From Idiomarinaceae bacterium HL-53 (GTDB lineage Bacteria > Pseudomonadota > Gammaproteobacteria > Enterobacterales > Alteromonadaceae): a stretch of 64,000 nt of DNA. The DNA lies in assembly GCA_001458075.1 (NCBI GenBank), contig LN899469.1, positions 1,648,659 to 1,712,658 on the forward strand. Reading direction: 5' to 3'. This document shows, in pieces, positions 27,240-36,355 of the stretch. How positions within the stretch are numbered: position 1 is the stretch's first letter; each line of letters opens with the position of its first letter. A program made the translations under genes and the position numbers. The notes below the pieces were generated by a model. That model did not search any database. It had not been told where the DNA came from and saw only the letters and a list, made by a program, of their open reading frames with translations.

Positions 27240-28426
27240 TACTTTTGACCCTCCTGGCTAAATATCTTCCTCACATGATCGATATCTTTGTCACCACGTC
27301 CAGACAAGTTCAACACTAAAATTTCTGGTTTTGTGGCAGCTGCAATTCGCTTTAGGGCGTATGCAACGGCATGAGCCGACTCGAGCGCTGGAATAATTCC
27401 CTCTTTTTCGGAAACTAATTTAAACGCCTCTAACGCTTCCTCGTCAGTGACACTGGTGTATGTGGCCCGACCAATAGAACTTAAATAGGCATGCTGTGGT
27501 CCGACGCCCGGATAGTCTAAACCGGCGGAAACCGAATATGATTCTTCCACTTGGCCTTCATCTGTTTGCATGAGGTATGAACGACAGCCATGCAATACGC
27601 CTGGATGCCCAGCGCTCAAGGTGGCGCCATGCTCGCCAGAGTTAACACCATGTCCTGCCGGTTCGACACCCGTGAGGCGCACACTTGGCTCGTCGATGAA
27701 CTCAGCGAACATTCCAATTGCATTGGAACCACCACCGACACAGGCAATCACTTCATCTGGAAGTCGACCTTCAACTTCAAGAATTTGTGCTTTTGCCTCT
27801 GCTCCGATCATACGGTGAAACTCTCGTACAATGGTAGGGAAGGGGTGTGGACCCGCGGCGGTTCCCAATAAATAGTGAGTTGTCGGATAGCTTGCGGTCC
27901 AGTCACGCATTGCCTCGTTTACGGCATCTTTTAGTGTACCGCTACCAGTATCAACGGGAATAACTTTGGCACCCATCAACTCCATGCGAAATACGTTCGG
28001 TTGCTGGCGCTCTGCATCTTTCTTACCCATATAAATGACACATTCAAGTCCGAGTAACGCACATGCTAACGCGGTTGCGGTACCATGTTGTCCTGCACCT
28101 GTTTCGGCGATAATTCGATGTTTGCCCATACGTTTGGCTAGTAAAGCTTGGCCAAGAACCTGATTTGTTTTGTGGGCACCACCATGGAGCAAGTCCTCAC
28201 GCTTTAGGTAAAGTTTCACTGGGCTTCCCGCGGTGAGATTACGAGCGAGACTCAGGGGCGTCGGTCGCCCCAAGTAGGTTGATAGTAGATTCTGAAATTC
28301 CTTTTGAAACTCAGGGTCTTTTTGCGCATCGTAAAAAGCTTGTTCAAGCTGATCGAGCGCGGGGAGCAGAATTTCGGGGACAAATTGACCACCAAATTCA
28401 CCGAAATAGGGGGAAAACTGCGTCAT
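27239..28426 (-). CDS. trpB: tryptophan synthase beta chain
   Basis: PLP enzyme condensing indole with serine to make tryptophan. PLP lysine is in [13 protein letters not shown], the [10 protein letters not shown] loop binds substrate carboxylate, and the phosphate-binding glycine loop is [11 protein letters not shown]. The 395 residues match E. coli (397). It starts 4 bases after trpCF. Confidence 0.97.
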   Translation of the reverse strand: MTQFSPYFGEFGGQFVPEILLPALDQLEQAFYDAQKDPEFQKEFQNLLSTYLGRPTPLSLARNLTAGSPVKLYLKREDLLHGGAHKTNQVLGQALLAKRMGKHRIIAETGAGQHGTATALACALLGLECVIYMGKKDAERQQPNVFRMELMGAKVIPVDTGSGTLKDAVNEAMRDWTASYPTTHYLLGTAAGPHPFPTIVREFHRMIGAEAKAQILEVEGRLPDEVIACVGGGSNAIGMFAEFIDEPSVRLTGVEPAGHGVNSGEHGATLSAGHPGVLHGCRSYLMQTDEGQVEESYSVSAGLDYPGVGPQHAYLSSIGRATYTSVTDEEALEAFKLVSEKEGIIPALESAHAVAYALKRIAAATKPEILVLNLSGRGDKDIDHVRKIFSQEGQK

Positions 28427-28430
28427 ATCA

Positions 28431-29882
28431 TTACTCCTGTACGGTACGGATACTGCGACCGTACGCTCTTAGTTTATTAAATAATTCACGAATCTTAGCC
28501 GGATCTTTTTGCCCCGGAACCGCTTCCAGTTTGGAATTAAAATCGAGACGCTGACAACCGGTTGCGAGTGCTTCTTGCACGTTGTGAGTGCCTAACCCCC
28601 CAGCGAGCGTTAATGTGCTGAGGTCGCGCGGTAAATTTTGCCAGTTAAAACTTTCTCCAGTGCCGCCTGCTCCGTGGTCTGCGAGCCAACGATCCACAGT
28701 GAGGTCAGGAAGCTCTTTAAAATGCTCGTCGAGATGAATCGCGAGCCAAATTTCGCAGCGTGCGGGGAGCTGATCTCGAAGTTGTTTAAGCACGTTCTGC
28801 GCGTTTGCGTGGTCATGCGCTAGATCATGAATTTGCACAGCTACAAGTTGTGCGCTACGAACCCAATCGGCTAATAATTCTGAGCTAAATTGAGAATCAG
28901 TTGCACTAAAAACGCCGACATATTTCAAACTTGGAACTTGTTGACTAATGACAGCGGCCTGCGAGAGGGTAACTTTTCGCGGCGAACGTTCTGCCGCAAT
29001 CAAACCGCCAAACACTGCCCCGCAAGCTGCTGCAACACGCGCTGTATCTGGGTGTGTTAATCCACATATTTTGTGTTTACCGTAAATGAGCTGTCGGCAG
29101 GCAAGGTCAATATTGCTTTGTGCGGTTAAGTGGCTCCCCACGAGAAATCCGTCAACCAACGGCGCATGACGTCTAATTTGCTGATTTGATTCATACCCCG
29201 ACTCTGCCACGAGTACTGCATTCGAGGGGGCTAATTTTGCCAGCACTTCAGTTTGCTCCAAGTCGACTGAGAGATCTCTTAGATTTCGATTATTAATGCC
29301 AATGATCTGGGCACCAAGTGCTGAGGCTCTGTGCATTTCCTCTTTATTACTCACCTCAGTAAGGATTTCGAGCTTGAGTGCAGTCGCGAGTTTAGAGAGC
29401 GCTTGATATTGTTCATCGGTAAGAATCGACAGCATGAGCAATATGGCATGCGCGCCAAAATATTTAGCAAGCGCAACCTGATAATCGGTGACGATAAAGT
29501 CTTTACAAAGAATGGGTAATTGAACCTGCGCGCTCACTGCCTGCAAGTATGCGAACTCGCCTTCGAAAAAATCAGGTTCAGTGAGTACAGAGATGGCTGC
29601 CGCGTAGGGTTGATAGGCCTTCGCAATAGCAACGGGGTCGAAGTCGGCACGAATCACGCCTTTCGATGGCGAAGCTTTTTTGCACTCTAAAATAAAGCCT
29701 GGATTACCACGCAATAAGTTGTCTCGAAGGCTCCGAGTTTCTCCTACACGAGCCAGAAATTCCGCCTTGGCTTGAATTTCACTGTGCGGATAGTGTTGTT
29801 CCATCGCAGATAGGCGTTCGAGTCGTTTTTTTACAATTTTGGTGAGGACGGTTGGCGCGTCTTCGTTGAGTTCGTACTTCAT
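28431..29882 (-). CDS. trpCF: bifunctional indole-3-glycerol-phosphate synthase / phosphoribosylanthranilate isomerase
   Basis: Fusion enzyme catalysing two successive steps of tryptophan synthesis, as in E. coli. Residues about 1-260 are the TrpC barrel ([11 protein letters not shown] with catalytic Lys, [36 protein letters not shown]). Residues about 270-480 are the TrpF barrel ([11 protein letters not shown] with catalytic Cys, [10 protein letters not shown]). The total of 483 residues is normal for the fused form. It overlaps trpD by 4 bases. Confidence 0.96.
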   Translation of the reverse strand: MKYELNEDAPTVLTKIVKKRLERLSAMEQHYPHSEIQAKAEFLARVGETRSLRDNLLRGNPGFILECKKASPSKGVIRADFDPVAIAKAYQPYAAAISVLTEPDFFEGEFAYLQAVSAQVQLPILCKDFIVTDYQVALAKYFGAHAILLMLSILTDEQYQALSKLATALKLEILTEVSNKEEMHRASALGAQIIGINNRNLRDLSVDLEQTEVLAKLAPSNAVLVAESGYESNQQIRRHAPLVDGFLVGSHLTAQSNIDLACRQLIYGKHKICGLTHPDTARVAAACGAVFGGLIAAERSPRKVTLSQAAVISQQVPSLKYVGVFSATDSQFSSELLADWVRSAQLVAVQIHDLAHDHANAQNVLKQLRDQLPARCEIWLAIHLDEHFKELPDLTVDRWLADHGAGGTGESFNWQNLPRDLSTLTLAGGLGTHNVQEALATGCQRLDFNSKLEAVPGQKDPAKIRELFNKLRAYGRSIRTVQE

Positions 29883-30883
29883 GCTCTTAACTGCTCCTGC
29901 ATGGCTTCAAGATGCTGCAATGCTTGTCCGGTCGCCATAAAATCGATGGCTTTCTGCGTACCTTCCTGAAGGTTGGCTGCCTCGTCTGTCATATATAATA
30001 ATGCACCCACATTCATAGCAATGGCATTGCGATGCGCTGGCTCACCCTGACCACTGAACACCGCTTTCAATAGCTGAGAGTTCCGCTCCGCGTCGCCGCC
30101 TCGAAGATCCTCGATGCTCGCACGTGGCACACCAAAATCTTCCGGCGAGAGCGTATAGCTGGTGAGCGCACCGTGATTCAGTTCAGTAACTTGTGTCGGT
30201 GCATGTAACGCGAGCTCGTCAAGCCCGCTACCATGTACGACCATTGCGCGTGGACAGTTCAATAATTTTAAGGTTTGTGCGACCGGTTCACATAAAGCCG
30301 GGTCGTACACACCGAGTAGCTGAACATCGGGGCGTGCAGGGTTAATCAAAGGGCCTAATAAGTTAAATAGGGTTCGCGTTTTTAATGCTTGGCGTGCAGG
30401 CATCGCATAGCGCACCCCAGGGTGGTAGTGCGGTGCGAAGAGAAAGCAAAAGCCACTTTGGTCGAGCAATAGACGATTGTCATCGGGTGACCCTTCGAGT
30501 GGTACGCCCATGACCTCGAGTACGTCTGCAGAACCAGAGCGCGAGGAAACACTGCGATTTCCATGTTTTGCAACTTTAATTCCCATTGCGGCGGCGACCA
30601 AGGCCGCGGACGTAGAAATATTAATCGTATTACTACCATCACCACCCGTTCCGCAAGTATCGACGAGTGTCCCCTCAGGGCGGGGAAATGGCTTTGCAGC
30701 ATTTCGAAGTGCTTGTGCGGCACCGGCAATTTCCTCGGGTGTTTCACCACGAATTTTCATTGCCATCAGTAAGCCTGCAATTTGAGAATCGTTAAGCTGG
30801 CCAGCGATAAGATGCTTAAAGAGCTTCTCTGTTTGCGCTTGCGTTAGTGTTTGGCCGTTTAAAACAGCGGCTAGCTCCTGCAT
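29879..30883 (-). CDS. trpD: anthranilate phosphoribosyltransferase
   Basis: Joins anthranilate to PRPP. The PRPP-binding loop is DTCGTGGDGSNTINIST, followed by KHGNRSVSSRSGSADVLE; the anthranilate-tunnel region is HYHPGVRYAMPARQ, and the second metal motif is DLRGGDAERN. The 334 residues are a standalone TrpD, unlike the TrpG-TrpD fusion of E. coli. It begins 4 bases after trpG. Confidence 0.97.
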   Translation of the reverse strand: MQELAAVLNGQTLTQAQTEKLFKHLIAGQLNDSQIAGLLMAMKIRGETPEEIAGAAQALRNAAKPFPRPEGTLVDTCGTGGDGSNTINISTSAALVAAAMGIKVAKHGNRSVSSRSGSADVLEVMGVPLEGSPDDNRLLLDQSGFCFLFAPHYHPGVRYAMPARQALKTRTLFNLLGPLINPARPDVQLLGVYDPALCEPVAQTLKLLNCPRAMVVHGSGLDELALHAPTQVTELNHGALTSYTLSPEDFGVPRASIEDLRGGDAERNSQLLKAVFSGQGEPAHRNAIAMNVGALLYMTDEAANLQEGTQKAIDFMATGQALQHLEAMQEQLRA

Positions 30884-30887
30884 GTGA

Positions 30888-31511
30888 CTACTCCTGAATG
30901 TGCTGCGTACGCGTTAAATACGCTACGGTGCGTTGTAATAGTAAACTGCCGTCGGTGGTCATGATCGATTCCGGGTGGAATTGAAAGCCAACACAGGGCA
31001 TTGCTTGATGACTTACCGCCATTGGAATGTCTCTTGTTTTCGCAATGATTTCGAGTTCGCTTGGCACGGCTGTCGCCATGAGCGAGTGGTAGCGCGCCAC
31101 CATCGATGAATTATTTGTATCTTCGAAAATCGGGTGCGTCGTTGTATCTATATACGCGGTTTTGCCGTGAACCGTTTCATAGCAGCGTGCAACTTCTCCG
31201 CCGAAGTACTCAACAATCGCCTGAAAGCCGAGGCAAATACCGAGTACAGGATATTTGCCTACTACATGCGCCAAAAGTGGCATGAGAATACCAGCTTCAC
31301 GCGGATGTCCTGGGCCAGGGGATAGTACGATGAGTACCGGTCCGAGTTGTTCAAGTCGGCTAAGTTCATTTATAACCGTGTCGAGAGCCGTTGTATTGCG
31401 ATATACCTCAAGCTGACAGCCAATTTGTGCGAGCTCATCCACTAAGTTGTAGGTGAAACTATCTTGGTTATCTAGCATCAAAATTTGCGTGTTAGGGGCC
31501 AACTGATTCAT
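30888..31511 (-). CDS. trpG: anthranilate synthase glutamine amidotransferase component
   Basis: Class I glutamine amidotransferase that supplies ammonia to TrpE. N-terminal MLDNQDSFTYNLVDELA, oxyanion loop SPGPGHPREAG, nucleophile Cys in LGICLGFQAIVEYFGG, and the His-Glu dyad in FQFHPESIMT. The 207 residues are not fused to TrpD. It overlaps trpE by 4 bases, as expected for two subunits of one enzyme. Confidence 0.96.
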   Translation of the reverse strand: MNQLAPNTQILMLDNQDSFTYNLVDELAQIGCQLEVYRNTTALDTVINELSRLEQLGPVLIVLSPGPGHPREAGILMPLLAHVVGKYPVLGICLGFQAIVEYFGGEVARCYETVHGKTAYIDTTTHPIFEDTNNSSMVARYHSLMATAVPSELEIIAKTRDIPMAVSHQAMPCVGFQFHPESIMTTDGSLLLQRTVAYLTRTQHIQE

Positions 31512-33106
31512 CCGTTTGCCTCCTGCTGTGTCGCCTCAATCGCACGAATCACCGCTTGCGCTTTTTGTACAGTTTCTTGCAGTTCTGATTTGGGTACGGA
31601 ATCGAAAACCACTCCCGCGCCGGCCTGTACGATGGCAGTACCGTCTCTCACAAATGCTGAGCGAATCACGATACAGGTATCCATATCGCCATTCCCGGCG
31701 AGATAGCCGACGGCGCCACCATAACTCCCTCGGCGTGTGCCTTCAGCTTCACGAATATAGGTCGCAGCACTAATTTTGGGAGCGCCGACTAAGGTGCCCA
31801 TGTTCATACAAGCGCGGTAGGCATCGAGTGCATCTAATTCAGGCTTTAAGGTGGCAACCACCCGTGACACTAAGTGCATTACGTGAGAGTAACGATCGAC
31901 TTTGAGTAAATCGGCGACGTAACGACTCCCCGCCACTCCTATGCGAGCGAGATCGTTTCTGGCTAAATCCACCAACATCATATGCTCTGCGAGTTCCTTT
32001 TGATCTTGGCGTAACGATAATTCGATGCGAGCGTCTCGATCGAGGTGAATGGTTCCGTCAGGTTTTTTTGCGCGCTGGCGAGTCCCGGCTATTGGGTAAA
32101 GCTCGGTTTGTCGACTGCTGGCCGTAAATTTAAGTGCAGATTCTGGTGATGCGCCAAACAGTTCAAAATCATTGGCTTGCAAATAGAACATGTAAGGACT
32201 CGGGTTGTCTTTTTTGAGTTGAGCGTAACTATGCAAAGGGTTCCGGCAAGTAAGCTTAAATTGACGGGAGGGAACCACTTGAAAAATATCACCATTCACT
32301 ATGGCTTCTTTAAGACCTTCCACCACCTCGATAAAATTCTCATCGCTCGGAGAAACAACAAGTGGTTGTGATTGCTTTGGTTCTGTGACCTTTTGTGTGT
32401 GGTGTAGTTGCGGCAGTTGCACACGTGCCAGAATTTCGCCCATGCGCTTGCACAGGTTTAAATACCGGGCTTCCATTCCTGCACCACCTGCAAGTGCGCC
32501 GATTAAGGTCGCCGACTCCTCTTGATGGTCAATAATCATTAATGTTTCTGCCAAATAGAATTGGTAATCTGGACAGGTGTTGTCGCCACTCGGCACCTCA
32601 GGTAGAGCCTCAAAAGTCGCTACGTAATCGTATGCAAATACACCTCCTACGAATGGACAGAAATCATTACTTTCCGTTGCCTTTAGTTCATGCTGTAAGA
32701 CTTTTAATACTTCTATGTTGCTGGTGGCTTGTAACCTTTTGGCTTCGTCTAAGTCTGCCGCTGGCAGCTTAAATTCAAAGCTAGCTTCAGTAGCGGAGTG
32801 ATCGTCAGCAAGATATTGATTAAGTCGCTTTTTCAGCCAACTTAGTAGAACCTCACCATTGTCAGTGAGTGCCGTCACGGTGACTTGCTGACCCTGACAA
32901 ACAATGCGTAGTGACGCATCGAGGAGCATTAAACTCTTGAGATTTTGCCTAGAGTCAACTTCTGCGGACTCAAGAAGAAGATGCTCACCTGATTCAGAGC
33001 GTAAACTCAGAAAGGCGTCAAGTGGCTCTCGCTGATAAGGCGTAGAGAGCGAAATCGGCATGATTTCACCAAGTTGTATAGTGCTGAGCTCTCTATTTGT
33101 TTTCAT
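31508..33106 (-). CDS. trpE: anthranilate synthase component I
   Basis: Converts chorismate and ammonia to anthranilate and is feedback-inhibited by tryptophan; the LLLESAE motif near residue 42 corresponds to the LLES tryptophan-binding site. C-terminal chorismate-binding motifs include DIFQVVPSRQF, PIAGTRQRA, DLARNDLARIG, and GAPKISAA. The 532 residues fit the family (520 in E. coli). ATG at 33106 is used; a second in-frame ATG lies 15 codons on. It is preceded by the trp leader and attenuator. Confidence 0.96.
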   Translation of the reverse strand: MKTNRELSTIQLGEIMPISLSTPYQREPLDAFLSLRSESGEHLLLESAEVDSRQNLKSLMLLDASLRIVCQGQQVTVTALTDNGEVLLSWLKKRLNQYLADDHSATEASFEFKLPAADLDEAKRLQATSNIEVLKVLQHELKATESNDFCPFVGGVFAYDYVATFEALPEVPSGDNTCPDYQFYLAETLMIIDHQEESATLIGALAGGAGMEARYLNLCKRMGEILARVQLPQLHHTQKVTEPKQSQPLVVSPSDENFIEVVEGLKEAIVNGDIFQVVPSRQFKLTCRNPLHSYAQLKKDNPSPYMFYLQANDFELFGASPESALKFTASSRQTELYPIAGTRQRAKKPDGTIHLDRDARIELSLRQDQKELAEHMMLVDLARNDLARIGVAGSRYVADLLKVDRYSHVMHLVSRVVATLKPELDALDAYRACMNMGTLVGAPKISAATYIREAEGTRRGSYGGAVGYLAGNGDMDTCIVIRSAFVRDGTAIVQAGAGVVFDSVPKSELQETVQKAQAVIRAIEATQQEANG

Positions 33107-33140
33107 TTCTCTTTACTCTAGTGAACTGCTCTTGCGTGCT

Positions 33141-33173
33141 AAAACGAAAAAGCCCGCTGCGAGAGCGGGCTTT
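33141..33173 (-). terminator. trp attenuator terminator
   Basis: Read on the minus strand, AAAGCCCGCT pairs with AGCGGGCTTT across a 5-base loop, followed by TTTTCGTTTT. It lies between the leader peptide and trpE. Its left strand and loop contain CTCGCA, which can instead pair with TGCGAG at 33204-33209, the basis of the antiterminator. Confidence 0.92.
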
Positions 33174-33195
33174 GTGGATTCTTGTTCGCTTTACT

Positions 33196-33276
33196 TTATT
33201 TCGCTCGCAACACAACCACACCCGCCTGCTGCGAGTGCCACCAACCTTTGCTGTGCTTCTGGGTAGTTTGCGTCAT
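33196..33276 (-). CDS. trpL: trp operon leader peptide
   Basis: A 26-codon reading frame on the minus strand starts with MTQTTQKHSKGWWHSQQ and has two adjacent Trp codons at positions 12 and 13. It is followed by the attenuator stem. Stem 1:2 forms between CTCGCA at 33230-33235 and TGCGAG at 33204-33209; the alternative 2:3 stem uses CTCGCA at 33158-33163 inside the terminator. Ribosome stalling at the Trp codons when charged tRNA-Trp is scarce would free segment 2 to form the antiterminator. Confidence 0.9.
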   Translation of the reverse strand: MTQTTQKHSKGWWHSQQAGVVVLRAK

Positions 33277-33312
33277 GATTTCTGCTTTACTTTTTAAGTT
33301 GTATAGCGGCAA

Positions 33313-33340
33313 AGTTAACGGTGAAAGTAGGTACTGTCAA
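33313..33340 (-). promoter_or_regulatory. trp operon promoter
   Basis: On the minus strand TTGACA is followed by 16 bases and TTAACT. Both hexamers are those I recall for the E. coli trp promoter. The GTTAAC centre of the TrpR operator is therefore present, but the flanking ACTAG/CTAGT arms are not, so TrpR control is doubtful. The start of the leader gene lies about 37 bases downstream. Confidence 0.75.
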
Positions 33341-33428
33341 CCCTGCGGTTTATATTTTCTTAGAAACGCCTAAAAATCAACCAAAATACAAAGGTGAGTG
33401 CGTGAGTTTTCGCCGAAAAAGGCGTACT

Positions 33429-34310
33429 ATGAACAGTATGAGCAAAACACAAAATGAGACATCCATTCGTATCGATTTACACGCGCATACAAATCTTTCT
33501 GACGGCGCACTCAGCCCCGATTTATTGATGCTGCGTGCGGAACAGATGCAACTCGATTATTTCGCAATTACGGATCATGATTCGGTTGCGGCGTTGGCCG
33601 AGGCTCGAGCAGCAAAAGTACGATTAAAACTGAAGCGCCCTGAGCTTATCTCCGGTATTGAGGTGAGTTGTCGGTGGCACAGTTTTGAAATACATGTGCT
33701 GGGCTGGAATTTTGATGAAACGCATCCGCGTATGCTTCGTTTAGTGGCTGCTCAACAACAGCGTCGAGCAGAACGCGCTGCCGCTATTGCCGAGAAGCTC
33801 ATCAAAGCAGGGGTCGATAAGGCGCATTTGCCGAAATTGGAGCCTATCGAGACGAACCGAGTGTTAACCCGGCCTCATTTTGCCGAGGCGCTGGTTAAAC
33901 ATGGCTATGTTGCGTCGATTGAAGAGGCATTCAAGAAGTATTTGCGTAAAGGTGAGCGCGCGTATGTTGCAACGCCTTGGGTTTCAATTGATGAGGCTGT
34001 CGCGGTGATCAAAGAAGCGGGCGGTACTGCTGGCTTAGCGCATCCATTGGCTTATCAGTTGAGCGCAAAGTGGCTAAAACGATTGTTGTCACAATTTGTA
34101 GCTGCTGGTGGAGAAGCGTTAGAAGTTGTTTCTAGCCAGCAGACGCCGGAACAAAGAAGATATTTACAAGAGCTTGCAGACACCTACGGTTTATGTACGT
34201 CGGTAGGCTCTGATTTTCACAAACCCAGTCCGTGGCGAGAGCTGGGTAAGAATTTAACACTACCGGAGCAGGCAGTTCCGGTTTGGCAGAGTTGGCAATT
34301 GAATGAGTGA
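33429..34310 (+). CDS. rnm: PHP-domain 5'-3' exoribonuclease Rnm (TrpH/YciV)
   Basis: Metal-dependent PHP-family enzyme; the E. coli homologue matures 5' ends of 23S, 16S and 5S rRNA and hydrolyses 3',5'-nucleoside bisphosphates. Metal ligands are in DLHAHTNLSDGALSP, ITDHDSV, SGIEVS, GLAHPLAY and GSDFHKP. It lies divergent to trp, as in E. coli. The frame starts at 33321; candidates are a GTG at 33402 with AAGGTGA, an ATG at 33429 with AAGG, and an ATG at 33438. I use 33429 (293 residues). It overlaps yciO by 8 bases. Confidence 0.9.
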   Translation: MNSMSKTQNETSIRIDLHAHTNLSDGALSPDLLMLRAEQMQLDYFAITDHDSVAALAEARAAKVRLKLKRPELISGIEVSCRWHSFEIHVLGWNFDETHPRMLRLVAAQQQRRAERAAAIAEKLIKAGVDKAHLPKLEPIETNRVLTRPHFAEALVKHGYVASIEEAFKKYLRKGERAYVATPWVSIDEAVAVIKEAGGTAGLAHPLAYQLSAKWLKRLLSQFVAAGGEALEVVSSQQTPEQRRYLQELADTYGLCTSVGSDFHKPSPWRELGKNLTLPEQAVPVWQSWQLNE

Positions 34311-34926
34311 ATACATAGCAATACACCCAGTAGACCCACAACCTCGGTTGATTCAGCAAGCGGTTCATTTAATCCGCCTAGGGGCAGTTGTGGTGTTTCC
34401 GACTGATTCTGGCTACGCGATAGGATGTCAATTAGAGAATAAAGATGCCGTACAACGAATTTGTCGTATTCGTGAGATTGGCAAGGACCATAACTTTACA
34501 TTAATGTGCCGCGATTTATCGGAGCTTTCTGTTTACGCGCGAGTCGACAATCAAGTTTTTCGATTGTTGAAAAATAACACGCCTGGTGCGTACACGTTCG
34601 TGCTGAAGGGAACCAAAGAAGTGCCTAAACGGCTCTTAAATCCGAAGCGTAAAACGATAGGTTTGCGTGTGCCAGAGCATAAAATTGCTCAGGCACTTTT
34701 GAGTGCTTTGGGTGAACCACTGATGTCGACGACTTTGATATTGCCAGGGCAAGATTTCGCAGAGGCAGATCCGGAAGAGATTCGTGACCACCTCGATTCG
34801 CTCGTTGACGTGATTATCGACGGCGGAAGAATTGGAGAACAACCCACAACGGTTATCGATATGGTTGATGGCCAAGTAAATATTTTACGAGTAGGACAAG
34901 GCGACCCGGAGCCATTTGAATTTTAA
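34303..34926 (+). CDS. yciO: YciO, Sua5/YrdC/YwlC-family protein
   Basis: Double-stranded RNA-binding type fold related to the threonylcarbamoyl-AMP synthase TsaC. The 207 residues include VFPTDSGYAIGCQ, KDHNFTLMCRDLSEL, GAYTFVLKGTKEVP and TIGLRVPEH. YciO is distinct from TsaC, and its exact reaction is uncertain, though threonylcarbamoyl-AMP synthesis has been proposed for it. It overlaps rnm by 8 bases and touches scpA through TAATG. Confidence 0.9.
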   Translation: MSEYIAIHPVDPQPRLIQQAVHLIRLGAVVVFPTDSGYAIGCQLENKDAVQRICRIREIGKDHNFTLMCRDLSELSVYARVDNQVFRLLKNNTPGAYTFVLKGTKEVPKRLLNPKRKTIGLRVPEHKIAQALLSALGEPLMSTTLILPGQDFAEADPEEIRDHLDSLVDVIIDGGRIGEQPTTVIDMVDGQVNILRVGQGDPEPFEF

Positions 34927-35780
34927 TGACCGAGCCAACTTCGCTAGATAAACAAACCGCTTTACCGGAGCAACAATCGTTGCCACTGGGGTTTGTGCGT
35001 GGTGAACCCGTGCTTGAACGTCCGGAAGACTTATATATTCCGCCTGAAGCACTGGAGCTGATGTTAGAAGCATTCAGCGGGCCTATGGATCTACTCTTAT
35101 ACCTAATTCGCAAGCAGAAACTCGATATTCTCGATTTGCCGATACTGTCTATTACGAAGCAATATATGGAGTACGTGGAATTAATGCGGGAACTAAAGCT
35201 CGAGTTGGCAGCCGATTACTTGGTAATGGCAGCAATGCTTGCTGAAATAAAAAGTCGTTTGTTATTGCCGAAACCCCCAAGCGAAGATGACGATGAAGAA
35301 GACCCGCGCGCTGAGTTAATGCGGCGGTTGCAAGAATATGAGGTGATTCGCGAAGGTGCAGAGCAATTAGACCAACAACCGCAATTAGAGCGAGACTTCT
35401 TTGTTGCAGCAGCGACTACGAATGCGAAAGCGTGCGCGGAACAAGTTCCTCCAGAGGTGTCGCTAGAAGAATTAAGTTTGGCACTAGCGAAAGTAATGCA
35501 GGTGGTACAAGCTCAAGCTCACCATCACATTCAGCGAGAAGCATTGTCTACTCGTGAGCGTATGAGTGCAATTCTCGAGCGTTTGAGCGCTGCCGAACAT
35601 GTTGAGTTTGTCTCTTTGTTTACACTAGAGGAAGGGAGGGCTGGTGTGGTTGTGAGCTTTCTCGCAATTTTAGAGCTGAACAAAGAAGGATTGATTAAGC
35701 TTGTGCAAGCGGAGCCGTATTCAGACATTTACGTGACACGCGCGCAAGGACAAGCACTCGCTCAGGATATCGTTGCATGA
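34926..35780 (+). CDS. scpA: segregation and condensation protein A (kleisin)
   Basis: Kleisin subunit of the SMC-ScpAB condensin. The N-terminal domain (EAFSGPMDLLLYLIRKQKLDILDLPI) binds the SMC neck, an acidic linker (SEDDDEEDPRAEL) follows, and the C-terminal winged helix binds the SMC cap. Length is 284. The upstream 40 residues are an extra, proline-rich N terminus. Start ATG overlaps the yciO stop. The scpA-scpB pair next to rluB is conserved. Confidence 0.93.
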   Translation: MTEPTSLDKQTALPEQQSLPLGFVRGEPVLERPEDLYIPPEALELMLEAFSGPMDLLLYLIRKQKLDILDLPILSITKQYMEYVELMRELKLELAADYLVMAAMLAEIKSRLLLPKPPSEDDDEEDPRAELMRRLQEYEVIREGAEQLDQQPQLERDFFVAAATTNAKACAEQVPPEVSLEELSLALAKVMQVVQAQAHHHIQREALSTRERMSAILERLSAAEHVEFVSLFTLEEGRAGVVVSFLAILELNKEGLIKLVQAEPYSDIYVTRAQGQALAQDIVA

Positions 35781-36355
35781 TTAATGATAAGCAATTAAAA
35801 CAGCTCGTTGAAGCGGCTATTTTTTCTGCAGAACAGCCAGTAACTATCGATCAATTGCTTGGTGGCGTACTGGCTCAATATAGCTTGAATCGGCCTCGTA
35901 TTCGGCAAGTGTTAGATGCATTGCAAGTAGATTACCAAGAGCGTGGGGTGCAATTAGTCGAAGTTGCTTCGGGGTATCGTTTTCAAACTCGTGCAGAACT
36001 TGGCCCTGCTCTGGCTCATATGTGGGCCGAGCGAGCCCCCCGCTATTCCTCTGCTTTGCTAGAAACCCTTGCATTGATCGCTTGGCGGCAGCCTATTACG
36101 CGCGGTGAAATTGAAGCGGTAAGAGGCGTTTCAGTGAGTACACAAATTATGAAGTCCTTGCAAGAGCGGGGATGGGTGAAAATTGTGGGACATAAAGAAG
36201 TGCCAGGGCGCCCGGCGTTGTTTGCAACGACCAAGGCGTTTCTCGATTATTTCTCCATACAAACGGTGGCGGACATTCCTGCGCTCGCAGAACCGCCAGA
36301 AGCAGACACGCGGGAGCGTGACATGATAGAGGTCGAAGAAAGTGGACAACACTGA
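35777..36355 (+). CDS. scpB: segregation and condensation protein B
   Basis: Two winged-helix domains that dimerise and bind the ScpA linker. Landmarks are VEAAIFSAEQPVTIDQLL, YRFQTRAEL, and ALLETLALIAWRQPITRGEIE-type motif with VRGVS, and GRPALFATTKAFLDYF. Length is 192. It overlaps scpA by 4 bases and rluB by 14. Confidence 0.93.
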   Translation: MINDKQLKQLVEAAIFSAEQPVTIDQLLGGVLAQYSLNRPRIRQVLDALQVDYQERGVQLVEVASGYRFQTRAELGPALAHMWAERAPRYSSALLETLALIAWRQPITRGEIEAVRGVSVSTQIMKSLQERGWVKIVGHKEVPGRPALFATTKAFLDYFSIQTVADIPALAEPPEADTRERDMIEVEESGQH

